From the NCBI RefSeq assembly GCF_025398035.1, contig NZ_CP104558.1:1736001-1800000 (forward strand): DNA of 64,000 bases, given 5' to 3'. Source of the stretch: Rossellomorea vietnamensis (lineage in GTDB: Bacteria > Bacillota > Bacilli > Bacillales > Bacillaceae_B). Position numbers and translations under genes: made by a program. Positions 45,448 through 54,227 of the stretch are shown here, in pieces. Under the pieces are notes generated by a model, which saw nothing but the letters and a program-made list of their open reading frames with translations, had not been told where the DNA came from and did no database searches. Position 1 is the stretch's first letter; each line of letters opens with the position of its first letter.

Positions 45448-47355
45448 CTAGTTACTGTTGATGATGTCTTTCAGTTCTTTGGCCGTTTTCGCCTGAACCA
45501 TCTTATCGACGTTTTCCTGTTCGGAGCAGACAACGGCGATACCTGAAAGGATTTCCAAATGCGTTCCATCCTTACCGGCAATACCGAAGATCATCTTCGC
45601 CTTCTCTCCGTTGAAATCGACGCCGTCTGGAACTTGAACGACGGTGAATCCGGATTTGATGACGGCTTTCTTCGCGTCTTCCGTACCGTGTGGGATCGCT
45701 ACATTATTACCCATATACGTAGATGTGATTCCTTCTCTATCAATCATAGCATCTACATAGCTTTCTTCCACATACCCTGCTTTCACAAGAGCTTCCCCGG
45801 CGAAACGGATCGCCTCTTCTTTCGTGGAGAATGACTGATTCATGAAGATGTTCTCTTCAAGAAGAAGATCGTCATCGTGATCTGCATTCGGTTCAGCGTT
45901 AACCGCCTCTTCCTCTGCCTCTTCGACAACCTCTGCCTGCTCATCCGTGATCCCGTCCTGAAGACTCGCGATCAGCTTGTCGTACTCAGGGCTGGATAGG
46001 AAGTTATCCACAGAGATGTGATACGCATTCGGAAGCTTATTTTTCGCACGTGGCGTCAATTCTTCCTGTGTGATGACCACTTGAGCGTCTGATGGCAGAT
46101 TGCTGATGGATGTGTTCGTCACGCTGACATCGAGATTCGCTGCCTTCACTTTTTTACGCAGAAGGGAAGCACCCATGGCACTTGAGCCCATTCCTGCATC
46201 ACAGGCAAAGACGATCTTGTTAACTTCTTCAGGCAGTGTTCCCTTGCTCACATGACCGGCAACGGAACTCTTCTTGCCTTTCATTTCCTGCATTTTCTTG
46301 GTTGCCCCTTCGATATCTTCGTCTGTCGCTTTACTTGATTTCAAGATGATGGCAGACACGATGAAGGACACAGCTGTTGCGACAAGGATCGCTGCATAGT
46401 TGGCAAGGTACGCCATTCCTTCAGGAGGAGTAACCGCTGTAATCGCAATGATACTTCCCGGTGATGCCGGTGATACCAGTCCGCCACCCAATAATACAAG
46501 AGTGAAGACCCCACTCATTCCACCAAGGATGACGGAGATGAACAACTTCGGCTTCATTAATACGTAAGGGAAATAAATCTCGTGAATCCCACCAAGGAAA
46601 TGGATGATCGCTGCTCCTGGAGCCGATTGTTTCGCTGTTCCTCTTCCAAACAACATAAAGGCAAGAAGAACACCAAAACCTGGTCCCGGATTCGCTTCTA
46701 ATAGGAATAGAATCGATTTCCCACCCTGTTGAACCTGCTCAAGACCTATTGGTGACAGGACACCGTGGTTGATGGCATTATTTAAAAATAGAATCTTCGC
46801 TGGTTCGATCAGGATACTGGTTAATGGAAGCAGGCCTGCTGCAACCAGCCAGTCAACACCTTCAACGAGTAGACTTGTAAATGCGTCCACGGCAGGTCCG
46901 ACACCTAAGAATGCCAGAATGGCAAGGATTCCCCCAAGGATACCAGCCGAGAAGTTATTCACGAGCATTTCAAATCCTGCCCGTATCTTCCCTTCGATCA
47001 TTCCATCAAATTTCTTGATCACATATGCTCCAAGCGGCCCCATGACCATGGCCCCCAAGAACATCGGTGTATCAGGTGCACCGACAATGACACCCATTGT
47101 CGCGATGGCACCCACGACCCCACCGCGCTGGTCGTGTACGAGTTTACCTCCTGTATAACCGATCAATAACGGTAACAGGTACGTAACCATCGGCCCCACC
47201 AGTTTGGCAAGGCTTTCATTTGGAAAGAACCCAGTTGGTATGAACAACGCTGTAATTAAACCCCAAGCGATAAATGCACCTATATTTGGCAGAACCATAG
47301 AACTGAGGAAGTTACCAAACTTTTGTACCGCAACTTTCATATTGGATTGCGCCAC
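45448..47355 (-). CDS. mtlA: PTS mannitol transporter EIICBA
   Basis: 635-residue single-chain permease that phosphorylates mannitol during uptake. The EIIC domain is about 1-345 (VLPNIGAFIAWGLITALF, LGGIHEIYFPY). EIIB has the phosphocysteine in FACDAGMGSSAMG. An acidic linker follows (VVEEAEEEAVNAE), then EIIA with the phosphohistidine in VAIPHGTE. The IIC-B-A layout is the E. coli-like form; many bacilli split off IIA. GTG at 47355 lies 9 nt after AAAGG; the ATG 9 bp upstream abuts the ribosome site. Confidence 0.93.
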   Translation of the reverse strand: MAQSNMKVAVQKFGNFLSSMVLPNIGAFIAWGLITALFIPTGFFPNESLAKLVGPMVTYLLPLLIGYTGGKLVHDQRGGVVGAIATMGVIVGAPDTPMFLGAMVMGPLGAYVIKKFDGMIEGKIRAGFEMLVNNFSAGILGGILAILAFLGVGPAVDAFTSLLVEGVDWLVAAGLLPLTSILIEPAKILFLNNAINHGVLSPIGLEQVQQGGKSILFLLEANPGPGFGVLLAFMLFGRGTAKQSAPGAAIIHFLGGIHEIYFPYVLMKPKLFISVILGGMSGVFTLVLLGGGLVSPASPGSIIAITAVTPPEGMAYLANYAAILVATAVSFIVSAIILKSSKATDEDIEGATKKMQEMKGKKSSVAGHVSKGTLPEEVNKIVFACDAGMGSSAMGASLLRKKVKAANLDVSVTNTSISNLPSDAQVVITQEELTPRAKNKLPNAYHISVDNFLSSPEYDKLIASLQDGITDEQAEVVEEAEEEAVNAEPNADHDDDLLLEENIFMNQSFSTKEEAIRFAGEALVKAGYVEESYVDAMIDREGITSTYMGNNVAIPHGTEDAKKAVIKSGFTVVQVPDGVDFNGEKAKMIFGIAGKDGTHLEILSGIAVVCSEQENVDKMVQAKTAKELKDIINSN

Positions 47356-47397
47356 TTCTCTCATCCTTTCATGTATAAATAATAATTTCTTATTTTA

Positions 47398-47463
47398 ATG
47401 ATAGGCCTTCCATCATGGGGGTTTCAAGAATGATGAAAACTAACTTTGTCACCCTGGTGACGA
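47398..47463 (-). promoter_or_regulatory. mtl promoter and likely MtlR site
   Basis: Minus strand TTGAAA (47427-47422), 18-bp spacer, TATCAT (47403-47398). Upstream of the -35, the palindrome TCGTCACC-AG-GGTGACAA (47463-47446) resembles the Bacillus MtlR half site TTGNCACA, with a 2-nt instead of 4-nt centre. Its place fits an activator. Confidence 0.65.
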
Positions 47464-47511
47464 CAAACCTATTGTTTCTCTGAATGGGGAAGATATTCCG
47501 GTGGTGGATCA

Positions 47512-47545
47512 AGAAAAAAGGGAACAGCATGGTACTGTTCCCTTC
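47512..47545 (-). terminator. Terminator of the sigma/anti-sigma fusion gene
   Basis: Minus strand AAGGGAACAG...CTGTTCCCTT followed by TTTTCTTG. Confidence 0.8.
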
Positions 47546-47551
47546 AAGCGG

Positions 47552-49597
47552 TCAATCCAGCTTCACCTTAACCGAATCGTCCAAGTATTTGGTGGTGCTG
47601 TAGCCGTCGATGACAAGCTCTGTAGGCACGACGTCATCAGAGGAGCCGTCGTTGTAAAAATCAATGGTTTGTTCCGTTTCAAAGTAACGGGGCTGGTCCA
47701 GTTTCTCGTACTCATATGAACCCGGCTCATACTTCTTGCCATCCTTGTCCATCAATATGCCATCACCGCCACTGACTCCGATTGAGTAGTAATCTTCCTC
47801 TTCTTCCGCAGTCCGATAATATAAATAGTTCACATTTTCATATTCACGGTCTTTCGGCAAGTCGTGTGTGAGGGTCACCTGTGTCGGGCTACCGATTTTG
47901 ATGTCATCGATGGTGATTGTGTTACCGAGATACTCTATCGTATCCGGCAACTCTTTATTTACATCTAGTTCAATGACTTTTTGATCCTTTACAAAAAGAT
48001 GAGCCGCTCCAAATCGGATGGTCACATCTTTAGGATCATCAAAATAAAGCGTGTCAAAGGCCGTTTTAAAGGAATTCCATCCCTCATTATCAGAAGCTCC
48101 TCCATACATCATGCCTCCGAATTGATCCGCCTTCCATTTTTTATCTTTCGCTTCAATCGACTCAAAGGTCATCATGTCGATCCGCCCTTCCTTTTCTTGC
48201 TCCTGAAAGCTATATTCAAGAACCGTTGCAGTTGGCGCGATCGTCATTTGATCCAATCGGACCGGTATGCCTGCCACTTCCATCTTCTTATCCAGCTTAT
48301 GGACACGGGATGTCTGCTTTTCGAATGGAATCTCAAAGCTCCACCCCCCTTCGGCAAATCTCATTTCCCCGCCGCCGATCCATTCGCCGGTTGAAGGATC
48401 TTCGTTTAATTGCATGAGTCGTACAATCTGTAATTTTATCGTCCCCTCGTCCACTGAGACCGGCTGGAGACTGATGGTTCCCCTATAGACATTTTTCTTA
48501 TCATTATGTAGGTTTTCCTGATCCCGGGGAGGAGAATAGAAACTGGATTGCTCGTCCCTCTTCATGACATCGTATTCGTTTTCGATGATGACCCCTTCAT
48601 AAGGGTTCATCATATAACGATTTCTCCCCTTCATGTCTTCTACTTCATAAAAGACGAGCGTCTGCACGTCATCCGCGACAACACTCTTGATCGTAACCTT
48701 TACACCGTCACTCTCCGACTCCAGGTCGAGACGTTCACCAAGATTGTGCTGGAGAATGGCCCGGAGCTGTTCATCATCCTCCGTGTAAGAATAGTAGAGA
48801 CTAGCAAATCCACCTGTGATAAATCCCGTCACGATCAGGAGTACAAATAATCCTGCGAAGGAAAGAAGGATCGATTTCCGTTTCTTACTCCGTTTCTGTC
48901 TCTGTGCTTCCCTTTGATCCAGCCTTTTTCTGACTCTCTCCATGACATCTGGCGGGAGATGGGTCTCTTCTGCCAATTGGGCAAGGGCGAGGGTCACTTC
49001 CTGAAACGAAGCGAGGTCCTCCTGACAACCCGTGCAATGATATATATGTATTTCAAAATCCACCTTTTCCGGTCGATCCATCGTTCTTCCTAAGTAATCC
49101 AGATAATGCTTCTGATATTCGTGGCAGCCTTCTACTTCAGGGCCGTTCCCCATCGTTTCCCGTAACTTCCGTATGCCTCTGAATAAGCGGGATTTCACTT
49201 CATCAATCGGAATATCAAGTATACGGGCGGCGTCATCCTGGTCGCACCCTTTCATATAGACTAAGGCCACCGCTTCTTTTTCTGCTGCTCCCAGGTGATG
49301 AAATGGGTGAAAGGGATCATCATCTGAACTCAAAGATGGTTCCGATACCTTTTGGCATTCTTCCAGAAAAACCTTTGTAGCCGCAGCCGAATGAGCCTTC
49401 TTCCGTTTTCGACCTTCACCCTCAAGGCGGATAAGCGAGCGGTAAAAAAGATCCTCCATCTCCTGATGATGATTCGTGTAAACCCGAGCCAATGCATAGA
49501 AGGAATGCTTCTCCTCTTCGAACCGGGCAATGATCGATTCCATTTCCCTTTCATAGTTCCTGCTCACCGGTACGGGACCGGTTTCCAGTTTCGCCAT
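47552..49597 (-). CDS. ECF sigma factor fused to a zinc anti-sigma and extracellular domain
   Basis: 681 residues in one unbroken frame. Residues about 15-85 look like a divergent sigma region 2 (FYALARVYTNHHQEMEDLFY). About 100-150 is region 4 with the helix-turn-helix (KEAVALVYMKGCDQDDAARI, then IDEVKSRLFRGIRKLRE). Then comes a ZAS anti-sigma zinc motif, Cys158 with His184-x3-Cys188-x2-Cys191, one membrane segment (about 243-268), and a roughly 410-residue extracytoplasmic beta-rich part that recalls DUF4179/DUF5643 proteins. Normally sigma and anti-sigma are separate genes. ATG at 49597 follows AAGGAGG by 10 nt. Signal and regulon unknown. Confidence 0.78.
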   Translation of the reverse strand: MAKLETGPVPVSRNYEREMESIIARFEEEKHSFYALARVYTNHHQEMEDLFYRSLIRLEGEGRKRKKAHSAAATKVFLEECQKVSEPSLSSDDDPFHPFHHLGAAEKEAVALVYMKGCDQDDAARILDIPIDEVKSRLFRGIRKLRETMGNGPEVEGCHEYQKHYLDYLGRTMDRPEKVDFEIHIYHCTGCQEDLASFQEVTLALAQLAEETHLPPDVMERVRKRLDQREAQRQKRSKKRKSILLSFAGLFVLLIVTGFITGGFASLYYSYTEDDEQLRAILQHNLGERLDLESESDGVKVTIKSVVADDVQTLVFYEVEDMKGRNRYMMNPYEGVIIENEYDVMKRDEQSSFYSPPRDQENLHNDKKNVYRGTISLQPVSVDEGTIKLQIVRLMQLNEDPSTGEWIGGGEMRFAEGGWSFEIPFEKQTSRVHKLDKKMEVAGIPVRLDQMTIAPTATVLEYSFQEQEKEGRIDMMTFESIEAKDKKWKADQFGGMMYGGASDNEGWNSFKTAFDTLYFDDPKDVTIRFGAAHLFVKDQKVIELDVNKELPDTIEYLGNTITIDDIKIGSPTQVTLTHDLPKDREYENVNYLYYRTAEEEEDYYSIGVSGGDGILMDKDGKKYEPGSYEYEKLDQPRYFETEQTIDFYNDGSSDDVVPTELVIDGYSTTKYLDDSVKVKLD

Positions 49598-49703
49598 AAC
49601 CGTCTTCCCTCCTTCCTTTTTCCTACTCATAATTATTTCAAAATTCCCAATACTTCACAATGCTTTTCTTGAAAATTGATTGATTCCCCTGTTCTTTTGA
49701 TAC

Positions 49704-49738
49704 TAAAAGAGGTCTGGATCACTTGGATCCAGACCTCC
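49704..49738 (-). terminator. Terminator of the DnaD-like gene
   Basis: Stem AGGTCTGGATC (49710-49720)/GATCCAGACCT (49726-49736), followed on the minus strand by CTTTTAG. Confidence 0.75.
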
Positions 49739-49747
49739 TTCTTACTA

Positions 49748-50080
49748 TTATAATCGATCGATTTCACCCAACTGGGATTGCATATCGAGCTTCACCATCT
49801 CTTGTGCTTTAGAAAAGGTGAACACTTCATTCGATACCCAGTGATTATATAATTTAGCCAGGGCGTTCCGGTGATAGACCGTGCCTTTCACCTCTGTAAA
49901 GAAATAGATGATCAAAAGGTTAGTCACGTCGACTGGAAGGTTCTTCTTACGTTCTATCCCCTTCAATGAGAGGATATCTAATCCTCTTAATGGACTGCCG
50001 ATCACGGTTTCTGCCATGTGAAAATGATCGGCTGTCTGACATAATGCCACGAGATCCGGATTCAATTCTTCAAATTTCAA
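49748..50080 (-). CDS. Small DnaD/DnaB-C-like domain protein
   Basis: 110 residues, TTG start at 50080 placed 8 nt after AAGGGG. Residues about 48-98 (LPVDVTNLLIIYFFTEVKGTV..., LAKLYNHWVSNEVFTFSKAQEM) fit the helical domain shared by primosome proteins DnaB and DnaD of Bacillus. The N-terminal half (ALCQTADHFHMAETVIGSP) is not recognised. It is far shorter than DnaD or DnaB and lacks their N-terminal winged helix. Function unknown; the domain assignment is by eye. Confidence 0.55.
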   Translation of the reverse strand: MKFEELNPDLVALCQTADHFHMAETVIGSPLRGLDILSLKGIERKKNLPVDVTNLLIIYFFTEVKGTVYHRNALAKLYNHWVSNEVFTFSKAQEMVKLDMQSQLGEIDRL

Positions 50081-50209
50081 GTGAATTCCCCTTTTATATC
50101 GTACATAGATAGTGAACGAAAGATCGTTACACTTCAGGTCCTCTTAGATTGTAAGATTAACTACTATGTAGTATAACAAAAAAATGGTACAGGCAGACAC
50201 TCCAGTGTG

Positions 50210-50758
50210 TTAATTTTTACTTAACCAAAACTCCATGACCTTTTCATTCGAGGAAGGATAGATCAACCTCTTCACCTGGAGCTCGGTCAAATAGCACTCC
50301 GTTACCCAACCAGGCAGGTCGACACTCTTCTCCTTCCATAGACGGGTTCGCTCCAAAGCATCCTCTACACTCATTTGCACCCATGTATCGGTGATCATAT
50401 TCTCTCCATCACCGGATTCATCTTCCACCAATGGATGAAGGGAACGATTGTAATAAGGGATGCCATCACCGACGTGGCTTATGTTTCTCACCCATATGGT
50501 GCTTTCCCTGGGAAGGAAACCAATCGTCCTCGTACCTGACGTTTGCATCGTATTCTCCTCCAAATAGCAAAAACAACCGTCCCAATCACGGTCCTCTTCG
50601 TTTGGAAAGATTATTTCTGTCGTATATATCGTTTGACTGGTAAGAAACAGATTATGAACGACACGGTTGATGAACACCGGATTGTTCTCCTTATGTCTAG
50701 CAGGTGATCCACATATGAATCCATTTTGATGGAAACGGATCATCTTGACGAATTGCAT
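50210..50758 (-). CDS. Hypothetical protein
   Basis: 182 residues with a strong AGAAGGAGG ribosome site before ATG at 50758. It is soluble, with no signal or membrane segment. The middle is acidic with aromatic residues (NEEDRDWDGCFCYLEE), and the C-terminal third is helical (SVEDALERTRLWKEKSV). I do not recognise a family. It stands alone between terminator-like regions. Confidence 0.6.
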   Translation of the reverse strand: MQFVKMIRFHQNGFICGSPARHKENNPVFINRVVHNLFLTSQTIYTTEIIFPNEEDRDWDGCFCYLEENTMQTSGTRTIGFLPRESTIWVRNISHVGDGIPYYNRSLHPLVEDESGDGENMITDTWVQMSVEDALERTRLWKEKSVDLPGWVTECYLTELQVKRLIYPSSNEKVMEFWLSKN

Positions 50759-50876
50759 GGCGCCCCCTCCTTCTACGGTGAATTTTATTCAAGGGCATAC
50801 CTTGCCAAATTCACTCTATACTGGAGGTAATTCCCTATATAAAATGATTTCAAACAAAATATGATGAAGAATTTTT

Positions 50877-50908
50877 AAAAAAAAACGAGCGTTCAAATAA
50901 TCGCTCGT
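50877..50908 (-). terminator. Terminator of the RsbR-like gene
   Basis: Minus strand AACGAGCG...CGCTCGTT followed by TTTTTTTTT. Confidence 0.85.
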
Positions 50909-50922
50909 TGTCTATAACTCTA

Positions 50923-51756
50923 CTATATCTGTTCGTTTAACGCACGTTCAAGAGTTGAGGTGACCGAAATGTTTTCAAAAGAAATGCCCAGCTGAATAGC
51001 CGTTTGGGCAATTTCGGGACGGATTCCGGAAATGGTGCTCTTCACACCGATCAAATTTAGGCTGTCAATGATCTGGAATAATTGCTGGGCGACCATGGTA
51101 TCCACCATAATGACACCGGAAAGGTCGATGAATAAATGCTCGACATTCCTGTCCACACATTCTGCCAGAGTGTGCTCGAGAATGTACCTTGCCCGTCCCG
51201 TATCGATGTCACCGATTAATGGAAGGACACCGGTTTTCTTATTTAATAATATGACCGGGGAGCTGAGTTCCCGGATCATTTCCTGCTGCGCTTTTAAGCG
51301 CCTCTGGGAATACTCGTAGTTCTCTTCTGCAAACTTGGAGATGACGATGCTGAACGTTTTTATGATCAGCTCCCTGAAGTCATCGATTCTTCCGGACGGA
51401 AACTCATCACCATGCTGACGGACAAACTCCTGTAAAATTCCTAAATACTGATCCTGTGTTCGAAAGAATTCCCTTAGGATATAGTGGGTAGGCGTGGATA
51501 AATGTTCATTATCCTTGGCAATTTCTTCAATCCAACGTTCGAAGTTAGACAGAGCATCCTGCCCTACATCTTTAAATAAAACACAAAAGCGTTCGTGAAA
51601 TTCATGATTTTGCCGTTTTAACGTTTGAATCACATGGGGATCCGTTGAAGCATACACGCCTGAAGAATCACTTTTATCAAGGGAATCATACCAATCCTCT
51701 GTCAGTTGCCATGTACGTGCGCTCATAAATTCGTAAAACTTCTCCGCTACCTTCAT
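50923..51756 (-). CDS. RsbR-type STAS protein (stressosome component)
   Basis: 277 residues. The N-terminal helical half (about 1-150) is the non-haem globin-like sensor region of RsbR paralogues. The C-terminal STAS domain (about 165-277) keeps both phosphorylatable Thr sites, in GDIDTGRARYI and VDTMVAQQLF. Such proteins build the stressosome with RsbS and release RsbT to activate sigma-B. No rsbS, rsbT or sigB lies here, so it is a stand-alone paralogue like YkoB, YojH or YqhA. ATG at 51756 starts MKVAEKFYEF. Confidence 0.87.
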   Translation of the reverse strand: MKVAEKFYEFMSARTWQLTEDWYDSLDKSDSSGVYASTDPHVIQTLKRQNHEFHERFCVLFKDVGQDALSNFERWIEEIAKDNEHLSTPTHYILREFFRTQDQYLGILQEFVRQHGDEFPSGRIDDFRELIIKTFSIVISKFAEENYEYSQRRLKAQQEMIRELSSPVILLNKKTGVLPLIGDIDTGRARYILEHTLAECVDRNVEHLFIDLSGVIMVDTMVAQQLFQIIDSLNLIGVKSTISGIRPEIAQTAIQLGISFENISVTSTLERALNEQI

Positions 51757-52081
51757 AATCGACCTGCTTTCTATAAGACAAGAGAATGTGAACACTTATC
51801 CACGAGAGAGGGAGCGATGTTCTACATATGCTTATAACAGTAATGTACTATGACTGGGGCATAAAGGAAAGAAAAAAATTCATCCAGAACAGCCAACTCA
51901 ACACATTGCACTTCATAAGGAAAAAGACATGATTTTTTAGGAGTATGCTGACAGGAATGGATGACCTTTTACATTTTTTCTCAGAAGTCAGCCGCAATCC
52001 TTTGACGCCCGCCGAAGAAGAGATTTACCATTTAACGTGACCCCGTAAAAGGGATCGACACAGCCAATAACTAAAATCCAT
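51757..52081. other. Gene-free divergent region, RsbR-like gene/asnO
   Basis: About 325 bp with no supported gene. A TTGACG near 51999 may be a -35 for asnO but has no good -10. No clear sigma-B promoter was found for the RsbR-like gene. Confidence 0.35.
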
Positions 52082-52105
52082 TTCATGGTGAGCGCTCACC
52101 ATGAA
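52082..52105. promoter_or_regulatory. 24-bp perfect palindrome before asnO
   Basis: Both 12-base arms match exactly around the core GAGCGCTC, so the centre is TGAGCGCTCA, a form common in TetR-type operators. It ends 29 bp before the asnO start. Confidence 0.65.
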
Positions 52106-52134
52106 TGAACTCTAAGAAAGAAGGCGTATGGAAT

Positions 52135-53958
52135 ATGTGTGGAATTGCAGGCTGGATTGATTGGACAAGAGACCTTTCAGATGATGGGCGGACCTTAAAG
52201 AATATGACCGATGCCATTGAGCACCGTGGACCGGATGCAGAGGGAAGTTGGCTGAAGGGTCATGCTGCACTCGGGCACCGCAGATTGATTGTCATCGATC
52301 CGGATGGCGGCAAACAGCCCATGCTCTATCAAAACGAAAAAAACACCATTGCGTTAACGTATAATGGAGAACTTTATAACTATCTGGAGCTCCGGAAAGA
52401 GCTGACGGAGAGGAATCATCCATTTACAACGAACTCCGATACAGAAGTGCTACTGCGGGCTTACCTAGAATGGGGTGAAGACTGCGTCCGTCACTTCAAC
52501 GGCATCTTCGCTTTCGGAATTTGGGATGAGGAAAAAGAAAAACTCATACTCGGTCGTGATCATTTGGGGGTAAAACCTTTATTTTATAAGATTAAAGAAG
52601 ATCAGATCTTGTTCGGCTCCGAAATCAAAGCCTTACTTGCCCACCCTGACGTTCAAGCAGAAATCGATACAGAAGGCTTATCTGAAGTATTCGGACTCGG
52701 ACCGATGAAGACACCAGGAAAAGCCATTTTTAAAGATATATATGAAGTTCGCGGCGGCCATTACATGACTGTCACAAAAAATGATCGCAAGACCGTCCAA
52801 TATTGGAAACTTGAAAGCAAAGAGCATAAGGATGATGTTGAAACCACTGTACAAACCATTCGAGGTCTGCTTGAAGATACGGTCAAGAGACAGCTGATCG
52901 CAGATAAACCACTTGTATCCATGCTCTCTGGCGGCCTCGATTCAAGTGGACTCACAGCGATTGCAGGTAAGGAGTTCAAGGAGGAAAACAAAGTGCTTCC
53001 AACCTACTCCATCGACTTCGTGAACAATGAAGAAAGCTTCAAGGAAGATTTCCTGCGACGCGACCTTGATGAACCTTGGGTGAAGCGGGTATCAGATCAT
53101 GTAGGGACGGACCATACTTCGATTGTATTTGATGCGGAGAAACTTGTAGATAATCTTCTCATCCCTATGCGTGCAAGGGACCTGCCGGGAGTCGGCGAAA
53201 TTGAGACCTCCCTCTACCTTTTATTTAAGGAAATGAAAAAGGATGCCACCGTCGCATTGTCGGGGGAGTCCGCAGATGAAGTGTTCTCCGGTTATCCGTG
53301 GTTCCATCAGGAGAAGTTCCTCGATGCCGATGTATTCCCGTGGCTCCTGAATATCGGTGGAATCGCCGGTGTCCTGAATGAAGACTTGAAAGATTGGCTG
53401 AACATCAAGGAATATCAAAAGCAGCGCTATCAGGAAGCACTCGCTGAGCTACCGGTATTAGAAGGGGAAAGCGATGTGGAAGCGAAGCAAAGACGGATGT
53501 CATATATGTTCATCACCCGCTTCCTTCCATTTATGCTGGACCGGAAAGACCGGGCAAGCATGATGACGGGCTTTGAAGTCCGGGTACCCTTCTGTGACTA
53601 CCGCCTTGTTGAATACCTGTGGAATATTCCGTTCGAGATGAAGAATATCGATGACATTGAAAAGGGTATCTTACGCCGTGCGTTTGAAGGGTATCTCCCT
53701 GATGATGTGCGGAATAGACGGAAGAGCGCATATCCTAGTACGAAGGATGATGCGTATCTCGCAGGAGTCCAGAAGTGGATGAACAATATATTGGATGATT
53801 CAACGTCCCCGATTCTCCAGTTAATCGATGTAGAGGCCGTCAGAAAGATTGCAGATGGAGAAAGCAGTCTTCCTGACTCCAGTGCAAAAGGTTTATTGGA
53901 TTATTTAATCCAGGTGAATGGATGGTTGAAAGAGTACAGCATTAAAGTGGCGATATAA
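52135..53958 (+). CDS. asnO: Asparagine synthase (glutamine-hydrolysing), AsnO type
   Basis: 607 residues. N-terminal glutaminase domain: Cys2 nucleophile (MCGIAGW), RGPDAEG, and YNGELYN. C-terminal synthetase domain: ATP pyrophosphatase loop SGGLDSSG near residue 262 and the ALSGESADEVFSGYPWF region. ATG at 52135 is fixed by the need for an N-terminal Cys; the start 30 bp upstream is rejected. Length and C-terminal pattern are nearer Bacillus AsnO (YisO), linked to sporulation, than AsnB. A 24-bp palindrome precedes it and a terminator follows. Confidence 0.92.
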   Translation: MCGIAGWIDWTRDLSDDGRTLKNMTDAIEHRGPDAEGSWLKGHAALGHRRLIVIDPDGGKQPMLYQNEKNTIALTYNGELYNYLELRKELTERNHPFTTNSDTEVLLRAYLEWGEDCVRHFNGIFAFGIWDEEKEKLILGRDHLGVKPLFYKIKEDQILFGSEIKALLAHPDVQAEIDTEGLSEVFGLGPMKTPGKAIFKDIYEVRGGHYMTVTKNDRKTVQYWKLESKEHKDDVETTVQTIRGLLEDTVKRQLIADKPLVSMLSGGLDSSGLTAIAGKEFKEENKVLPTYSIDFVNNEESFKEDFLRRDLDEPWVKRVSDHVGTDHTSIVFDAEKLVDNLLIPMRARDLPGVGEIETSLYLLFKEMKKDATVALSGESADEVFSGYPWFHQEKFLDADVFPWLLNIGGIAGVLNEDLKDWLNIKEYQKQRYQEALAELPVLEGESDVEAKQRRMSYMFITRFLPFMLDRKDRASMMTGFEVRVPFCDYRLVEYLWNIPFEMKNIDDIEKGILRRAFEGYLPDDVRNRRKSAYPSTKDDAYLAGVQKWMNNILDDSTSPILQLIDVEAVRKIADGESSLPDSSAKGLLDYLIQVNGWLKEYSIKVAI

Positions 53959-53963
53959 TCTGT

Positions 53964-53997
53964 AGGAGCCATGGGACAGGTCCCCTGGCTCCTTTTC
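53964..53997 (+). terminator. asnO terminator
   Basis: AGGAGCCATGGGAC-AGG-TCCCCTGGCTCCT followed by TTTCC. The inner GGGACAGGTCCCCTG is also found at 60763. Confidence 0.8.
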
Positions 53998-54227
53998 CTG
54001 TTCATGGAAGCGGAAGATGCGTCGAATTGTATAAGTATTTATCAATTTCCGGGGAAATAGTTGTAGAAGTATGTAAGATTATTGCCTATCGAATCTCCAT
54101 CCAGGCTACTTGTAGCAGGATTGATTCATTTCCTGAAATTCATCCTCATTTATTTTATCTTGCCTATCCTCCCACCAAATGGAATAATATACCTATAACT
54201 GAGTGTATTTCCAAGGAGGAATGACCT

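Noticed and set aside
53104..53114. GGGACGGACC inside asnO
   Set aside because: It encodes a G-T-D-H stretch typical of the synthetase domain and has no inverted partner, so it is a chance match to the repeat core.
54027..54224. 65-codon frame between asnO and the S9 gene
   Set aside because: No ribosome site, unremarkable composition, and it overlaps the promoter and ribosome site of the S9 gene.
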